Origin: an uncultured Coriobacteriaceae bacterium
Lineage (GTDB): Bacteria; Actinomycetota; Coriobacteriia; Coriobacteriales; Atopobiaceae
NCBI GenBank assembly: GCA_902772085.1
Contig: CACXZL010000174.1
Span: 1 to 5,134, forward strand
Length of the DNA: 5,134 bases
Direction: 5' to 3'
How positions within the stretch are numbered: position 1 is the stretch's first letter; the number at the start of each line of letters is the position of its first letter. Of the stretch, positions 4,108 to 5,134 are shown in pieces. The notes under the pieces were generated by a model. The model had not been told where the DNA came from and ran no database searches. It worked only from the letters and a program-made list of their open reading frames with translations. A program made the position numbers and the translations under genes.

Positions 4108-5134
4108 ATGAGGACGCGCGGCATGGAAAATGGATCGTTCGCAGCAGTGACGGCCGGCACGGCTTCCCCGAAGTTTGCAAAGGAAGAGAGAACCAGCACT
4201 GCCACCGAGGACTTTAAGCGAAACCGGCTGGCAGGGTACCGCTACGTGGACAAGACCGCGCTTCTTGCGCCCCTCTTGCGGGGAGATCACGAAAGCACGT
4301 TCTTTCTGCGCCCAAGGCGCTTCGGCAAGACCCTCACCCTGTCCATGATTCATTATTTCGTGGAGGACACGCGGGACGAGGCCCAAAACGCGGAGAACCG
4401 CGCCATCTTTGAGGGACTGAAGATCCTGGAGATGGGAGAGGGGTATTGCAGCCAGATGACGTCCTACCCGGTCATACACTTGACGATGCAGACAATTGGC
4501 GGAACGGATTTCACGGATGCCTACAGATCCCTTCAGGAAATGCTGAGGGCCGCGTATCAGGAGAAGAAATGGGTTCTTGAAAGCGATGTTTTAGACATGG
4601 CGGACAGACGCTATTTCGAACGGATGTCCCAGGACCGGGAGGAACGCGGAAAAGATCTGGAACCCGTATCCAATACCTTCAATGTCTATGATTCGCACAT
4701 CGACTCCCTCAAAGGAGACTTTCTGAACCGCACCCCTGCCCTGCGTTATGACGCGTCCATCAACTGGTCCGATGTCTCTGTGGGGTCATCCCGTTTCTGG
4801 CTGGAATTCGCCATGATGCTTCCCTCGCTCAATTATGTGGTCATCACGGAGGACAAAGGACACCGCAATGTGGAAATCGCCGTCCGGCTGTTACAGGAAG
4901 CCGCCCGATATGGAAAAGATCTATCGAAACTCTGTATCCTTGTAAACGCCTGGGAGGCAGACCCTCATATGCTTGATCTTATCGAATTCTACAACCGGAG
5001 CTATTGTCCGGAAGGAATCTCGGTCATCCATCCTTTCGGTCTGCCACAGAATATCTGGAACCTGGATGTGGTCACTGGAAAGAGGCTCAAACTGCAGTCA
5101 GAGCAATATGCAGATATCCTCCGCGCCCAGGGCG
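4108..5134 (+). CDS. AAA-ATPase-like protein with atypical C-terminal region (partial, possibly chimeric)
   Basis: The open frame runs from ATG 4108 to the window edge (342 codons, no stop seen). GAGG (4094-4097) lies 10 bases before this start; an in-frame ATG at 4123 with GAGG (4110-4113) nine bases ahead is equally possible. Residues 35-125 match the AAA-ATPase_like family usually joined to a PDDEXK_9/DUF1703 nuclease: DFKRNRLAGYRYVDKTALL, the P-loop FFLRPRRFGKTLTLSMIHYF (Walker A 68-75, lacking the first glycine as is usual there), and YPVIHLTM. Similarity seems to fade after RRYFERM (about 167-173). The expected VLIDEYD Walker B never appears. Instead comes an unrecognised region (about 185-342) with LKGDFLNRTPALRYDASINW, MLPSLNYVVITEDKGHRNVE and GLPQNIWNLDVVTGKRLKLQ. 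Codons there are less GC-rich. Fusion or recombination of two genes is the likely explanation; ATPase activity is doubtful. Confidence 0.7.
   Translation, partial: MRTRGMENGSFAAVTAGTASPKFAKEERTSTATEDFKRNRLAGYRYVDKTALLAPLLRGDHESTFFLRPRRFGKTLTLSMIHYFVEDTRDEAQNAENRAIFEGLKILEMGEGYCSQMTSYPVIHLTMQTIGGTDFTDAYRSLQEMLRAAYQEKKWVLESDVLDMADRRYFERMSQDREERGKDLEPVSNTFNVYDSHIDSLKGDFLNRTPALRYDASINWSDVSVGSSRFWLEFAMMLPSLNYVVITEDKGHRNVEIAVRLLQEAARYGKDLSKLCILVNAWEADPHMLDLIEFYNRSYCPEGISVIHPFGLPQNIWNLDVVTGKRLKLQSEQYADILRAQG

Noticed and set aside
2880..4479. Long minus-strand open frames opposite the Rpn and ATPase-like genes
   Set aside because: They mirror strongly supported plus-strand genes, which is common in GC-rich DNA, and show no motif of their own.
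1..5134. CRISPR array or complete insertion sequence
   Set aside because: No regularly spaced direct repeats with unique spacers are present, and no transposase with a recognisable catalytic motif is seen; the repeats found are isolated palindromes.

Overview
The window looks like an accessory, heavily rearranged stretch from a high-GC Gram-positive gut-type bacterium, most likely a member of the Coriobacteriia (Olsenella/Collinsella-like). That placement is inference. It rests on GC-rich third codon positions, strong AGGAGG-type ribosome binding sites, and a gene mix common in that group: an Rpn/PDDEXK nuclease, an AAA-ATPase-like protein, an MntA-type nucleotidyltransferase and a small Cro-like regulator with a membrane partner.

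Layout, left to right. Bases 1-107 hold the C-terminus of a putative molybdenum-carrier (SLOG-like) protein. Bases 141-525 hold debris: a scrap of an ATPase P-loop on the minus strand beside a perfect 14-bp inverted repeat, a minus-strand terminator, and an unassigned minus-strand open frame. Bases 526-1210 carry the clearest complete unit, a minus-strand two-gene operon. A 65-residue HTH regulator is followed, with start and stop almost touching, by a four-helix membrane protein. Its promoter lies inside a large 24-bp-arm dyad that looks like an autoregulatory operator.

Bases 1332-2217 contain an MntA-like nucleotidyltransferase cut off just after its catalytic motif. It abuts, tail to tail, a frameshifted minus-strand pseudogene of unknown family. 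Bases 2380-2534 form a 155-bp dyad of nested inverted repeats, all centred on one base. From 2535 to 2912 I see no gene, only GC-rich small dyads and a likely promoter or operator.

Bases 2913-3806 encode a complete Rpn-family recombination-promoting nuclease with an exact 36-bp tandem repeat in its tail. A long 27-bp-arm hairpin and two shorter hairpins follow. From 4108 to the window end runs an AAA-ATPase-like protein whose N-terminal P-loop part passes, in frame, into an unrelated-looking C-terminal region before Walker B. It looks chimeric and is cut by the window edge.

No single new multi-gene system is evident. The intact genes are the regulator/membrane pair and the nuclease; much of the rest is remnants of toxin-antitoxin and ATPase genes mixed with palindromic elements. 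The strongest leads are the unusual dyads and the chimeric ATPase.
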